From the NCBI RefSeq assembly GCF_005930495.1, contig NZ_SJEX01000035.1, forward strand, positions 1-46,724: DNA of 46,724 bases, written 5' to 3'. How positions within the stretch are numbered: the stretch's first letter is position 1; the number at the start of each line of letters is the position of its first letter. The position numbers and the translations under genes were made by a program. This stretch comes from Modestobacter excelsi. Lineage in GTDB: Bacteria; Actinomycetota; Actinomycetes; Mycobacteriales; Geodermatophilaceae. Under the pieces are notes generated by a model. It searched no databases. It saw only the letters and a list, made by a program, of their open reading frames with translations, and was not told where the DNA came from. Of the stretch, positions 17,498 through 26,987 are shown in pieces.

Positions 17498-18517
17498 TCA
17501 GTGGCTTGCGAGCTCCTGAGGGTGGGCGGGGTAGGCGTGGATCGCCGCGCTGCGCAGCTTGGGCACGTCGCGGGTCAGCCGGTGCTCGGCGTCGTGCGCG
17601 AGCCGGTGCGCGTCCACCAGCGTGGCCCGCGCGTCGATGTCGAGGTCGGCCTCGGCATGGATCTGGTGACCGATCCAGCGCATCCGGAGTGTGCGGACTC
17701 CGACGACGCCTGGGGTGGCGCACAACGACCGTTCGGCCTGGTCGACCAGGGCCGGGTCCACGGCGTCCATCAGTCGTCGGTAGACGTCTCGTGCGGCGGT
17801 GCGGAGGACGGCGAGGATGGCGACGGTGATCAGCAAGCCGACGATCGGGTCCGCGAGCGGGTAGCCGGCTGCGACGCCGCCGGCGCCGGCAAGAACGGCC
17901 AGTGAGGTGAAGCCGTCGGTCCGGGCGTGCAGCCCGTCGGCGACGAGGGCGGCCGAGCCGATCTGCCGCCCCACCCGCATCCGGTAGACCGCGACCAGCT
18001 CATTGCCGAGGAAGCCGATCAGGCCGGCCAGCGCCACCCAACCCAGGTGCTCCACGGGGGAGGGGTCCACCAGGCGGCGGACGGCCTCCACCCCGGCGAC
18101 GACGGCGGACAGGGCGATCATCGCGAGAATGAAGAGCCCGGCCAGGTCCTCTGCTCGGCCGTAGCCGTAGGTGTAGCGGCGGTTCGCCGCGCGGCGGCCG
18201 ACGACGAAGGCGATCCAGAGCGGTACGGCGGTCAGCGCGTCGGAGAAGTTGTGGATCGTGTCGGCCAGCAGTGCCACGGAACCGCTGACGGCGACCACCA
18301 GTACCTGGAGCAGGGCCGAGACGCCGAGGGCCACCAGACTGACCTTCACCGCGCGGACGCCCTGCGCCGATGACTCCAGCGCCGTGTCCACCGAGTCGGC
18401 AGCGTCATGGCTGTGCGGTCGGAACAGCCCGGTCACGAAGCCGCGTAGCCCGCCGTGGTGCTCGTGCTCGTGGTCGTGGTCGTGGTGGTCGTCGCCCTGC
18501 TGGTTGACGTCGTGCAC
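17498..18517 (-). CDS. Cation diffusion facilitator, CzcD/ZitB type
   Basis: Proton-driven divalent metal exporter (zinc, cobalt, nickel or cadmium), 339 residues. The N-terminus is His/Asp/Glu-rich (DDHHDHDHEHEHHGG). Six spans follow, with the first metal-site half ADTIHNFSDAL and the second GLHARTDGFTSLAV, giving the H/D residues of the transport site. The cytoplasmic C-terminal domain has GVRTLRMRWIGHQIHAEADLDID. The GTG start lies one base after the stop of the His-rich micro-ORF and follows GAGGG, so coupling is likely. The ArsR regulator two genes upstream should control it. Confidence 0.92.
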   Translation of the reverse strand: MHDVNQQGDDHHDHDHEHEHHGGLRGFVTGLFRPHSHDAADSVDTALESSAQGVRAVKVSLVALGVSALLQVLVVAVSGSVALLADTIHNFSDALTAVPLWIAFVVGRRAANRRYTYGYGRAEDLAGLFILAMIALSAVVAGVEAVRRLVDPSPVEHLGWVALAGLIGFLGNELVAVYRMRVGRQIGSAALVADGLHARTDGFTSLAVLAGAGGVAAGYPLADPIVGLLITVAILAVLRTAARDVYRRLMDAVDPALVDQAERSLCATPGVVGVRTLRMRWIGHQIHAEADLDIDARATLVDAHRLAHDAEHRLTRDVPKLRSAAIHAYPAHPQELASH

Positions 18518-18518
18518 C

Positions 18519-18644
18519 TCAGGCGCCCTCAGCGTTGCGGTGGAGATGGGCCGGGTCGCTGTCGGGGAGGTGGTGCCCGGGCACGCTGGAACTGCTGTGC
18601 TCGGAGTCGTGACCGTCGGTCCGGCGGGTGGCGGCGTGGCTCAT
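18519..18644 (-). CDS. His-rich micro-ORF between arsR and CDF gene
   Basis: A 41-residue frame that begins [16 protein letters not shown] and contains GHH and AHLHR, with seven histidines in all. Its ATG overlaps the arsR stop (ATGA), and its TGA lies one base before the GTG of the CDF gene. Both junctions are the kind seen in coupled operons, and the frame fills the whole gap. Composition fits a small metal-binding peptide. There is no strong ribosome site of its own. I know of no family; the alternative is that it is just an open spacer. Confidence 0.5.
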   Translation of the reverse strand: MSHAATRRTDGHDSEHSSSSVPGHHLPDSDPAHLHRNAEGA

Positions 18645-19030
18645 GCCCGGACCGGCGTCCCTGCAGCTGCTTCGCCGGTGGCGCCTGCGGCCGCCCCGAT
18701 GCCGGTGGCCGTGGCGGCGTCCGGACCAGGGGCGTCCAGCAGCTCCTGGACCAGGGCGCGGACATGGGCGTCGATCAGCTCGTACCAGACCCGCTGCCCG
18801 TCCCGTCGGGCCCGGACCACACCGGAGAGCCGCAGTCGGGACAGGTGCTGGCTGACCCCCTGGACCGGCACCCCGGCCAGCTCGGCCAGGCAGGTGGGGT
18901 TCGTCTCGCCCTGAGCCAGCGCACAGCAGATCGTCAGACGGACAGGATCGCCCAGCAGCCGCAGCCGATCGGCGAAGGCCGCCACCCGCTCCGACCGGGG
19001 CATGGCGAAGTCGTGGATGCTCGTGTGCAC
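18641..19030 (-). CDS. ArsR/SmtB family metal-responsive repressor
   Basis: Winged-helix repressor of 129 residues. Helix-turn-helix: [26 protein letters not shown], wing: [13 protein letters not shown]. Possible metal ligands are Cys35-Cys36, Cys47 and, in the last helix, Asp87 and His89 (IDAH), which matches half of the alpha-5 site of SmtB/CzrA. The second half of that site is not visible. The tail is Ala/Gly-rich. The GTG at 19030 is seven bases after a TACATT box, so a leaderless mRNA is likely. It heads the operon with the His-rich micro-ORF and the CDF exporter. Confidence 0.88.
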   Translation of the reverse strand: MHTSIHDFAMPRSERVAAFADRLRLLGDPVRLTICCALAQGETNPTCLAELAGVPVQGVSQHLSRLRLSGVVRARRDGQRVWYELIDAHVRALVQELLDAPGPDAATATGIGAAAGATGEAAAGTPVRA

Positions 19031-19032
19031 CG

Positions 19033-19056
19033 TTGCGAATGTACGCGAGAACGCAA
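19033..19056 (-). promoter_or_regulatory. arsR promoter and putative operator
   Basis: An inverted repeat with TTGCG and CGCAA arms, 14 bases apart, encloses the minus-strand -10-like box TACATT (19038-19043). The start codon lies seven bases further. A repressor bound here would block the -10, as expected for an autoregulated ArsR gene. Confidence 0.5.
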
Positions 19057-19175
19057 AGGCTCACGGTGACTCCCGGTGCGCCGGGCATCGCGGTGGTGGT
19101 CATGCGGCGGAACGTGCGGACCCGGGATCACTCGGCGTTCGTTCGCACGCGGACCATTGGGGGAAGGAAGGGGGC

Positions 19176-21180
<2,005 letters not shown>

Positions 21181-21182
<2 letters not shown>

Positions 21183-21195
21183 TTACACGATTACA
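21181..21195 (+). promoter_or_regulatory. Tandem GATTACA repeat
   Basis: GATTACA occurs at 21181-21187 and again at 21189-21195, an 8-base period, starting inside the DUF255 stop codon. It also forms TACAGT, a -10-like hexamer. It lies 38 bases before a gene that looks like a ribbon-helix-helix protein, a class that binds short direct or inverted repeats, so autoregulation is possible. Confidence 0.45.
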
Positions 21196-21232
21196 GTGGT
21201 GCACGCAGAGCCGTCGTCCTGAGGAGGGCACC

Positions 21233-21817
21233 GTGCACGCACACCACCGCTTCCCGCCCGAGGGCTTCCCTGGCCGTGGCCGCGCCCGCGGCCGCGCCGC
21301 CGACGCCCCGCCGCCGGTCGAGCGCGCCGAGGTCGCCGGCTGGTTCGCCGGCCGGCTGCCCGACGAGTGGTTCACCGGCCCGGTCGAGCTGGTCATCGAC
21401 CGGGACGAGATCACCGTCATCGGTGCCGTGGCTGAACCGGACGCCGGCGACGGCGACCCGGCGGCCGCCCGCGCCGGCCGGATCGCCCGGTTCCGCGAGC
21501 AGACCCGCTCGGCCCGGATGGCGATCGCCGACGCGGCGCAGGAGCGGTACGGCCGCTCGGTCGCCTGGGGGGCCTCCTGCGGCGACGTCCGCGAGCTGTT
21601 CACCACGCTGTCCGTACCGGTGATGACCCGGTTGCGCCAGCCCGAGCGGCTGGTCCTGGACACCCTCGTCGACGCCGGTGTCGCCCGCTCCCGGTCCGAG
21701 GCGCTCGCCTGGGCGGTCCGGCTCGTGGGGCAGCACACCGACGACTGGCTGTCCCAGCTGCGCGAGGCGATGGCCGCGGTCGAGCAGGTCCGCGCGCAGG
21801 GACCCCGGGTCGACTGA
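21233..21817 (+). CDS. Uncharacterised protein with possible ribbon-helix-helix C-terminus
   Basis: A 194-residue soluble protein, no family name recognised. The N-terminus is Arg/Pro-rich. The middle has VAGWFAGRLPDEWFTGPVEL, followed by a strand ELVIDRDEITVIGAV, then helices RIARFREQTRSARMAIADAAQERYG. The last 70 residues (RQPERLVLDTLVDAG then ARSRSEALAWAVRLVG) look like the strand-helix-helix of CopG/ParD-type DNA-binding proteins. GTG at 21233 follows GAGGAGGG. A tandem GATTACA element precedes it. No toxin gene is adjacent. Confidence 0.75.
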   Translation: MHAHHRFPPEGFPGRGRARGRAADAPPPVERAEVAGWFAGRLPDEWFTGPVELVIDRDEITVIGAVAEPDAGDGDPAAARAGRIARFREQTRSARMAIADAAQERYGRSVAWGASCGDVRELFTTLSVPVMTRLRQPERLVLDTLVDAGVARSRSEALAWAVRLVGQHTDDWLSQLREAMAAVEQVRAQGPRVD

Positions 21818-21854
21818 GCGAGGACCCCGCGCGTCACCTGGGACACTGGGCCGT

Positions 21855-23099
21855 GTGACCACCGACGTCGTGCCCACCCAGACCGACGTCCTGGTCGTCG
21901 GAGCCGGACCGGCCGGGTCCGCTGCCGCTGCCTGGGCGGCCCGCGCCGGCGCCGATGTCGTCCTCGCCGACGCAGCGGTCTTCCCGCGGGACAAGACCTG
22001 CGGCGACGGGCTGACCCCGCGCGCGATGGGCGAGCTGGACCGGCTCGGCCTCGGGAACTGGGTGCGGTCCAGGGGCCGCAACCGGGGCCTGCGCGCGGCC
22101 GGCTTCGGTCAGGAGCTGCTGCTGCCCTGGCCGGGCGGCTCGCTGCCCGACCACGGCGGCGCGGTGCCGCGCACCGAGCTCGACGCCCAGGTCCGCGACG
22201 TGGCCCTGACCGCGGGGGCGGAGCCGCTGGAGGGTGCCCGCGCGGTGGACGTGGAGCGGGACGGCGACCGGGTGGCCGGGGTGGTCTTCCGCCGTCCCGA
22301 CGAGTCGACGACGACGGTGCGCTGCCGTCGGCTGGTCGTGGCCGACGGCGCCCGCTCCCCGCTGGGCCGGGTGCTCGGGCGGGAGTGGCACCGGGACACC
22401 GCCTACGGTGTCGCTGCCCGCGGCTACATCGGCTCCGGCCGCAGCGACGACGAGTGGATCTCCTCGCACCTGGAGCTGCGCGGCGCGGAGGGTGAGCTGC
22501 TGTCCGGCTACGGCTGGGTCTTCCCGCTCGGGGACGGCGAGGTCAACGTCGGTGTGGGCACCCTGGCCACCGAGCGCCGCCCGGCCGACGTCCGGCTGCG
22601 CAGCCTGCTCGACCTCTACGCCGATCAGCGGCGCGACGAGTGGCAGTTCGACGGCGCCGTCCGCGCCCCGGCCAGCGCTCTGCTGCCGATGGGCGGGGCG
22701 GTCTCCGGGGTCGCCGGGCGCAACTGGGCGCTGATCGGCGACGCGGCGGGCTGCGTGAACCCGCTCAACGGGGAGGGCATCGACTACGGCCTGGAGACCG
22801 GGCGCAGCGTCGTCGAGCTCCTCGGCACCGACGACTGGACCGGCGCCTGGCCCGCGGTCCTGCGCCGGCACTACGGCGAGGCGTTCTCCATCGCCCGGCG
22901 GCTGGCCGGGCTGCTCACCGTGCCGCGGCTGCTGCCGGCGGCCGGGCCGGTGGGCATGCGGTCCCGGGCGTTGATGACGGTGGCCCTGCGGGTGATGGGC
23001 AACCTGGTCACCGACGCCGACCGCGACGTGGTGGCCCGCGCCTGGCGGCTGGCCGGGCGGCTCTCGGTGCGGCTGGACGACCGCAAGCCGTTCAGCTGA
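21855..23099 (+). CDS. Geranylgeranyl reductase family FAD-dependent oxidoreductase
   Basis: A 414-residue flavoprotein. The N-terminal FAD site is VVGAGPAGSAAAAWAARAG (from Val14), followed by PRDKTCGDGLTPRAM, the family's Cys-Gly-Asp-Gly motif. The second FAD motif ALIGDAAGCVNPLNGEGIDYGLETGR is near the C-terminal third. Members reduce prenyl chains: menaquinone (MenJ, Rv0561c), chlorophyll or archaeal lipids. MenJ activity is the best guess, but no menaquinone genes are nearby. GTG at 21855 is seven bases after GACACT, suggesting a leaderless mRNA. Confidence 0.88.
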   Translation: MTTDVVPTQTDVLVVGAGPAGSAAAAWAARAGADVVLADAAVFPRDKTCGDGLTPRAMGELDRLGLGNWVRSRGRNRGLRAAGFGQELLLPWPGGSLPDHGGAVPRTELDAQVRDVALTAGAEPLEGARAVDVERDGDRVAGVVFRRPDESTTTVRCRRLVVADGARSPLGRVLGREWHRDTAYGVAARGYIGSGRSDDEWISSHLELRGAEGELLSGYGWVFPLGDGEVNVGVGTLATERRPADVRLRSLLDLYADQRRDEWQFDGAVRAPASALLPMGGAVSGVAGRNWALIGDAAGCVNPLNGEGIDYGLETGRSVVELLGTDDWTGAWPAVLRRHYGEAFSIARRLAGLLTVPRLLPAAGPVGMRSRALMTVALRVMGNLVTDADRDVVARAWRLAGRLSVRLDDRKPFS

Positions 23100-23106
23100 G
23101 CTCCGC

Positions 23107-23934
23107 CTACACGAACGGGCTGTTGTAGACCGCGAAGTAGACGGCGATGTAGTGGCAGGTGGCGGCCACGATCGTCATCGCGTGGAAGACCTCGTGGTAG
23201 CCGAAGGTCCCCGGCCAGGGGTTGGGGCGCTTGGACGCGTAGGCGATCGCCCCGGCGCTGTAGAGCAGCCCGCCGACCGCCATCAGCACCAGGACGGTCA
23301 CCCCGACGAGGTCCAGGATGTCGACCAGCACGAAGACGGCCGCCCAGCCCAGCGCGAGGTAGATGGGCACGCCGAGCCAGCGGGGGGCGTTCGGCCAGAC
23401 CATCTTGAGCGCCACGCCGAGCAGCGCTCCGGTCCACACCGTGCCCAGCAGCCACCAGCCGGTCGGTTCCGGGACGGCGAGGAACGAGAAGGGCGTGTAC
23501 GTGCCGGCGATGAACACGAAGATCATCGAGTGGTCGGCGCGCTTCATCAGCTTCCAGCCGCGGGGTGACCAGCGGCGGCGGTGGTAGAGCGCGCTGACCC
23601 CGAACAGCCCCAGGATGGTCAGGCAGTAGACGGTCACCGGCCAGCCCGCGCGGGGCCCCTGCACGAAGGCCAGCGGGATGAGCACCGCCGCCGCGGCGAT
23701 CGCGCCGAAGAACGCGAACAGGTGCAACCAGCCCCGCATCCGGGGGCGGGTGTCGGGGTGGTCGTAGTCCCGGTCGCCGTAGTCGGTCAGCGCCCAGTCG
23801 CCCTGGTGGGTGATCCCCTCGACCGGGACGCCCTCGTCGCGGACGGCGCTCAGCGCGTCGCGGAGCGGCGCCTCCAGTTCCGCGCCGTCGGCGGTGACCC
23901 GGACGGAGTCGTCGCGGTCCGAGGAGACGGTCAT
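23107..23934 (-). CDS. Hemolysin III / PAQR family membrane protein
   Basis: A 275-residue protein: a cytoplasmic N-terminus of about 65 acidic residues, then seven spans. The conserved PAQR motifs are SALYHR, the DHSMIFVFIAGTYTPF stretch and the last-span GYHEVFH and CHYIAV, whose His, Asp and Ser could hold zinc. Related bacterial proteins (TrhA) affect membrane energetics; true haemolysis is doubtful. It corresponds to Rv1085c by neighbours. The ATG lies six bases after TAACCT, indicating a leaderless mRNA. It converges on the oxidoreductase gene with only seven bases between stops. Confidence 0.9.
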   Translation of the reverse strand: MTVSSDRDDSVRVTADGAELEAPLRDALSAVRDEGVPVEGITHQGDWALTDYGDRDYDHPDTRPRMRGWLHLFAFFGAIAAAAVLIPLAFVQGPRAGWPVTVYCLTILGLFGVSALYHRRRWSPRGWKLMKRADHSMIFVFIAGTYTPFSFLAVPEPTGWWLLGTVWTGALLGVALKMVWPNAPRWLGVPIYLALGWAAVFVLVDILDLVGVTVLVLMAVGGLLYSAGAIAYASKRPNPWPGTFGYHEVFHAMTIVAATCHYIAVYFAVYNSPFV

Positions 23935-24037
23935 GACCCGAGGTTACGGAGGGGTGGGAGGGCCGTCATCCTGGAGGCACTGTGAGCTTCCCGGCCCTCG
24001 ATCGCCCCTGCGGTCAGCCGGTGGGGCACCCGGGTCC

Positions 24038-24043
24038 TAGGGT
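24038..24043 (+). promoter_or_regulatory. -10-like box TAGGGT before uppS
   Basis: TAGGGT lies six bases before the GTG at 24050. Divergently, TAACCT (23941-23946, minus) lies six bases before hemolysin III. Both fit leaderless starts from one 115-base divergent region. Confidence 0.45.
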
Positions 24044-24049
24044 GGCTGC

Positions 24050-24829
24050 GTGGGGGTGCGCGCGTGGGTCCGCGAGAGGCTCACGGTGCTGTACGAGCAC
24101 CGGATCGCCCGATCGCTGACCGGCGCCGACCTGCCCCGGCACGTCGGCGTGATCATGGACGGCAACCGCCGCTGGGCGCGGGCGATCGGTCTCGAGGACG
24201 TCGCCCACGGGCACCGCCGCGGTGCGGAGAAGATCGTCGACCTGCTCGGCTGGTGCGACGACGCGGGCGTGCAGGTGGTGACGCTGTTCCTGCTCTCCAC
24301 CGACAACCTCGGCCGGCCGGAGCCAGAGCTCAGCGCGCTGCTGTCGATCATCGAGGACGTTGCCACCGACCTCTCCCGGCCCGGCCGGCGGTGGCAGCTG
24401 CGTGCGATGGGCGCGCTCGAGCTGCTGCCGGCGGAGACGGCGGCGGTGCTGAAGAAGGCCGAGGAGGACACCCGGGGCCGGCCGGGCGCGTCGGTCAACC
24501 TGGCGGTCGGCTACGGCGGCCGGCAGGAGATCGCCGACGCCGTCCGGTCGCTGCTGGCCGAGCACGCCGGACGGGGGACGACGCTGCCCGAGCTGGTCGA
24601 GGCGCTGGAGGTCGACCACATCGCCGAGCACCTCTACACCCGCGGCCAGCCCGACCCGGACCTGGTGATCCGCACCAGCGGCGAGCAGCGGCTCTCGGGC
24701 TTCCTGCTCTGGCAGACGGCGAACGCCGAGTTCCACTTCACCGACGTGTACTGGCCGGACTTCCGGCGGGTCGACTTCCTCCGGGCGCTGCGGGACTACG
24801 CCGCCCGGCACCGCCGCTTCGGCAGCTGA
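24050..24829 (+). CDS. uppS: Short-chain cis-prenyltransferase (Z-farnesyl/decaprenyl diphosphate synthase family)
   Basis: Adds isopentenyl diphosphate units in cis to an allylic primer for polyprenyl phosphate lipid carriers. The 259 residues include the catalytic GVIMDGNRRWAR (Asp37), TLFLLSTDNLGRP, and the C-terminal IRTSGEQRLSGFLLWQTANAEFHFTDVYWPDF. The order after DUF255 and hemolysin III matches Rv1084-Rv1086, where Rv1086 makes Z,E-farnesyl diphosphate, so a short-chain product is likely; a longer product cannot be ruled out. The GTG lies six bases after TAGGGT. Confidence 0.92.
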   Translation: MGVRAWVRERLTVLYEHRIARSLTGADLPRHVGVIMDGNRRWARAIGLEDVAHGHRRGAEKIVDLLGWCDDAGVQVVTLFLLSTDNLGRPEPELSALLSIIEDVATDLSRPGRRWQLRAMGALELLPAETAAVLKKAEEDTRGRPGASVNLAVGYGGRQEIADAVRSLLAEHAGRGTTLPELVEALEVDHIAEHLYTRGQPDPDLVIRTSGEQRLSGFLLWQTANAEFHFTDVYWPDFRRVDFLRALRDYAARHRRFGS

Positions 24830-24878
24830 CCTGCCCCGGCAGCAGAGGGCGGGGGAGGGCGCTGAGAGGATCGGCGGC

Positions 24879-26096
24879 ATGGCAGCCGGCGCGGTCGACG
24901 TCCCCCTCGAGTACGTGCGGCTGGGGCTGCGCTTCGACCGGCTGGAGCCCGGCTTCGTCGACGCGTACACCGGCGACCCGCGGCTCCGCGCCGCGGTCGC
25001 GGACGAGCCGGCGCCGACCCCGCACCGGCTCCGCGACCAGGCCCGGGCGCTGCTGGGCGAGCTGGACTCCGCGCAGCTGCCGGCCGACCGGGCCGCGTAC
25101 CTGCGCGGGCAGCTGACCGGGCTGGAGTGCAGCGCACGCAAGCTGGGCGGGGAGCCGGTCGGGTTCATCGCCGAGGTGCAGGCCTACTTCCAGGTGCAGG
25201 TCACCCTCGGCGACCCGGCCGACTACGCCGCCGCGCACGCCGCGCTGGACCAGCTGCTGCCCGGCAGCGGCAGGCTGGCCGAGCGCTACGCGGCGCACCG
25301 GCGCCGGGAGGAGTGCCCGCCGCAGCGGCTGGAGGCCGCGGTGCACGCGCTCTCCTCGGCCCTGCGTGACCGGGTCCGCGGCCAGTACGGCCTGCCGGAG
25401 GTCGAGACGGTCCGGTACGAGGTGGTCACCGACAAGCCGTGGTCGGGCTTCAACTACTACGAGGGCGACTACCGCTCCCGGGTGGCGATCAACGCCGACC
25501 TGCCGCACCGGCTCAGCCAGCTGCCGCACCTGGTCGCCCACGAGGCCTACCCCGGCCACCACACCGAGCACTGCCGCAAGGAGCGCGGGCTCGTCGAGCG
25601 CGACCAGCACCTGGAGCACACCGTCTTCCTGGTCAACACCCCCGAGTGCCTGATGGCCGAGGGGCTGGCCGACCTCGGGGTCGAGGCGTCGATCGGGGCG
25701 GGCTGGGGGCCGTGGGCGGCCGAGGTGCTGGGCGACCTCGGGCTGCGCTTCGACGGGCACCTGGCCGAGCAGGTGGCCGTGGCGGCGGCGCCGCTGAACC
25801 GGGTCCGGCAGGACGCGGCGATCATGCTGCACGACCGCGGCGCCGATCCCGACGAGGTGATCGCCCACCTGCAGCGCTGGGCGCTGGTCAGCGCCGACCG
25901 GGCCGCCCAGCAGCTGCGCTTCCTCACCGACCCGCTGTGGCGGGCCTACATCTCCACCTACGTCGAGGGCTTCGACCTGCTGTCGTCCTGGCTGGCCGCC
26001 CGCCCCGCGGAGCAGTCGCTGGCCGACCGCTTCGTGCGCCTGCTGGACGAGCCGCTGACCCCTGCCGGGATCACCGCCGAGCTCCCGGTCGCCTGA
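24879..26096 (+). CDS. DUF885 family putative metallopeptidase
   Basis: A 405-residue soluble protein. The zinc motif is HEAYPGHH (His221-His228), which includes the extra His of DUF885, with a downstream NTPECLMAEGLADLG helix that probably supplies the glutamate ligand. Upstream, GFNYYEGDYRSRVAINADLP resembles the family's substrate region. Most DUF885 members are longer (about 550 residues) and secreted; this one is shorter and has no signal peptide. The ATG is seven bases after GAGGAT. The substrate is unknown. Confidence 0.85.
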   Translation: MAAGAVDVPLEYVRLGLRFDRLEPGFVDAYTGDPRLRAAVADEPAPTPHRLRDQARALLGELDSAQLPADRAAYLRGQLTGLECSARKLGGEPVGFIAEVQAYFQVQVTLGDPADYAAAHAALDQLLPGSGRLAERYAAHRRREECPPQRLEAAVHALSSALRDRVRGQYGLPEVETVRYEVVTDKPWSGFNYYEGDYRSRVAINADLPHRLSQLPHLVAHEAYPGHHTEHCRKERGLVERDQHLEHTVFLVNTPECLMAEGLADLGVEASIGAGWGPWAAEVLGDLGLRFDGHLAEQVAVAAAPLNRVRQDAAIMLHDRGADPDEVIAHLQRWALVSADRAAQQLRFLTDPLWRAYISTYVEGFDLLSSWLAARPAEQSLADRFVRLLDEPLTPAGITAELPVA

Positions 26097-26100
26097 CGCC

Positions 26101-26277
26101 GTGGCACGGGGGACGCCGCAGGAGCGGCGCCTGCTGGGCCTGTGGACGGCGGGCTGGCTGGCGCTGCTGCTGCTCATCGGGCTGTTCTGGGTGGGCAACG
26201 TCGGGGTGGAGTGGCCGGTGCTGCTGGTGCCGGTGGTCTGGGCGCTGGTGGCGCTGCGGCCCCGCCGGGAGGGGTGA
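26101..26277 (+). CDS. Tiny two-span membrane protein
   Basis: A 58-residue frame from a GTG four bases after the DUF885 stop. It reads MARGTPQERR, then two hydrophobic helices (LWTAGWLALLLLIGLFWVG and PVLLVPVVWALVAL) separated by NVGVEW, and a basic tail RPRREG. The closeness to the upstream stop suggests coupling. Composition and topology are convincing; the role is unknown. Confidence 0.62.
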   Translation: MARGTPQERRLLGLWTAGWLALLLLIGLFWVGNVGVEWPVLLVPVVWALVALRPRREG

Positions 26278-26327
26278 CCCGCGGACCGGTGCCGCCGGTC
26301 GCGCGGCGCAGCGGGCAGAGTTGGCCC

Positions 26328-26939
26328 ATGTCGACCACGCGGTTGCTCCTGCTCGGGGCGGTGCGGATCTTCCAGCCGGTGCACGGCTACCTGCTCCGCC
26401 GCGAGCTGCTGACCTGGCAGGTCCAGGACTGGGCGCACCTGAACCCGGGGTCCATCTACTCCGGTCTGCGCACGCTGGCCAAGCGGGGGCTGCTGGAGGA
26501 GACCGACGGTGAGCCGGTGTCCTACCGGCTCACCGCGGACGGTGAGGTCGAGTACCAGCGCCTGCTGAGCAGTGCGCTGCGCCAGCCCGAGCCCGGCGAC
26601 CCGAGCCGGCTGCTCGGGGGCCTGTGCTTCTTCACCACGCTGCCCCGCCACGAGGTCCGCGAGGCGCTGCGCGCCCGGGACCTCGTGCTGGAGGCCATGG
26701 TGTCCGGCATGGACTCGGCGGTGCGCGGCGTCGAGTCGTCCCGGATGGCACCGGCCAGCACAGTGGAGCTGTTCCATGCGACCCGTTCCTGGGTCGACGG
26801 GGAGCGCGGCTGGGTCCGGGACGTCTGCGCCCGCATCGACGCCGGCCACTACCGGTTCGCCGACGACCCGCAGGGCCCGGACCGGCCGGTCGAGGGGCTC
26901 TGGCCGGCCGCCGTCCCCGACCCGCCGGGCGGTGCCTGA
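26328..26939 (+). CDS. PadR family transcriptional regulator
   Basis: A 203-residue repressor. The N-terminal winged helix has LLLLGAVRIFQPVHGYLLRREL, the HLNPGSIYSGLRTLAKRGLLEE recognition helix and the YRLTADGEVEYQRLL wing, followed by a C-terminal helical dimerisation domain typical of the Vir-like PadR subgroup. The ATG is six bases after CAGAGT. The neighbouring ABC exporter has a TTGAC-N8-GTCAA repeat over its -35, so it is the likely target, as is usual for PadR-exporter pairs. Confidence 0.9.
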   Translation: MSTTRLLLLGAVRIFQPVHGYLLRRELLTWQVQDWAHLNPGSIYSGLRTLAKRGLLEETDGEPVSYRLTADGEVEYQRLLSSALRQPEPGDPSRLLGGLCFFTTLPRHEVREALRARDLVLEAMVSGMDSAVRGVESSRMAPASTVELFHATRSWVDGERGWVRDVCARIDAGHYRFADDPQGPDRPVEGLWPAAVPDPPGGA

Positions 26940-26952
26940 CCCGAGAACGCGC

Positions 26953-26981
26953 TTGACCCTGGTTAGTCAAACTTGAACACT
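26953..26981 (+). promoter_or_regulatory. ABC exporter promoter with PadR-like operator
   Basis: TTGACC (26953-26958) and AACACT (26976-26981) are 17 bases apart, a good -35/-10 pair; six bases later comes the GTG at 26988. TTGAC-N8-GTCAA (26953-26970) covers the -35. PadR proteins bind inverted repeats with eight-base spacing (ATGT-N8-ACAT), so a bound PadR would block the polymerase. Confidence 0.65.
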
Positions 26982-26987
26982 GGCAGC

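Noticed and set aside
26973-26987. TTG start for the second ABC ATPase
   Set aside because: It lies within the predicted -10 element, and the GTG at 26988 gives a normal N-terminus.
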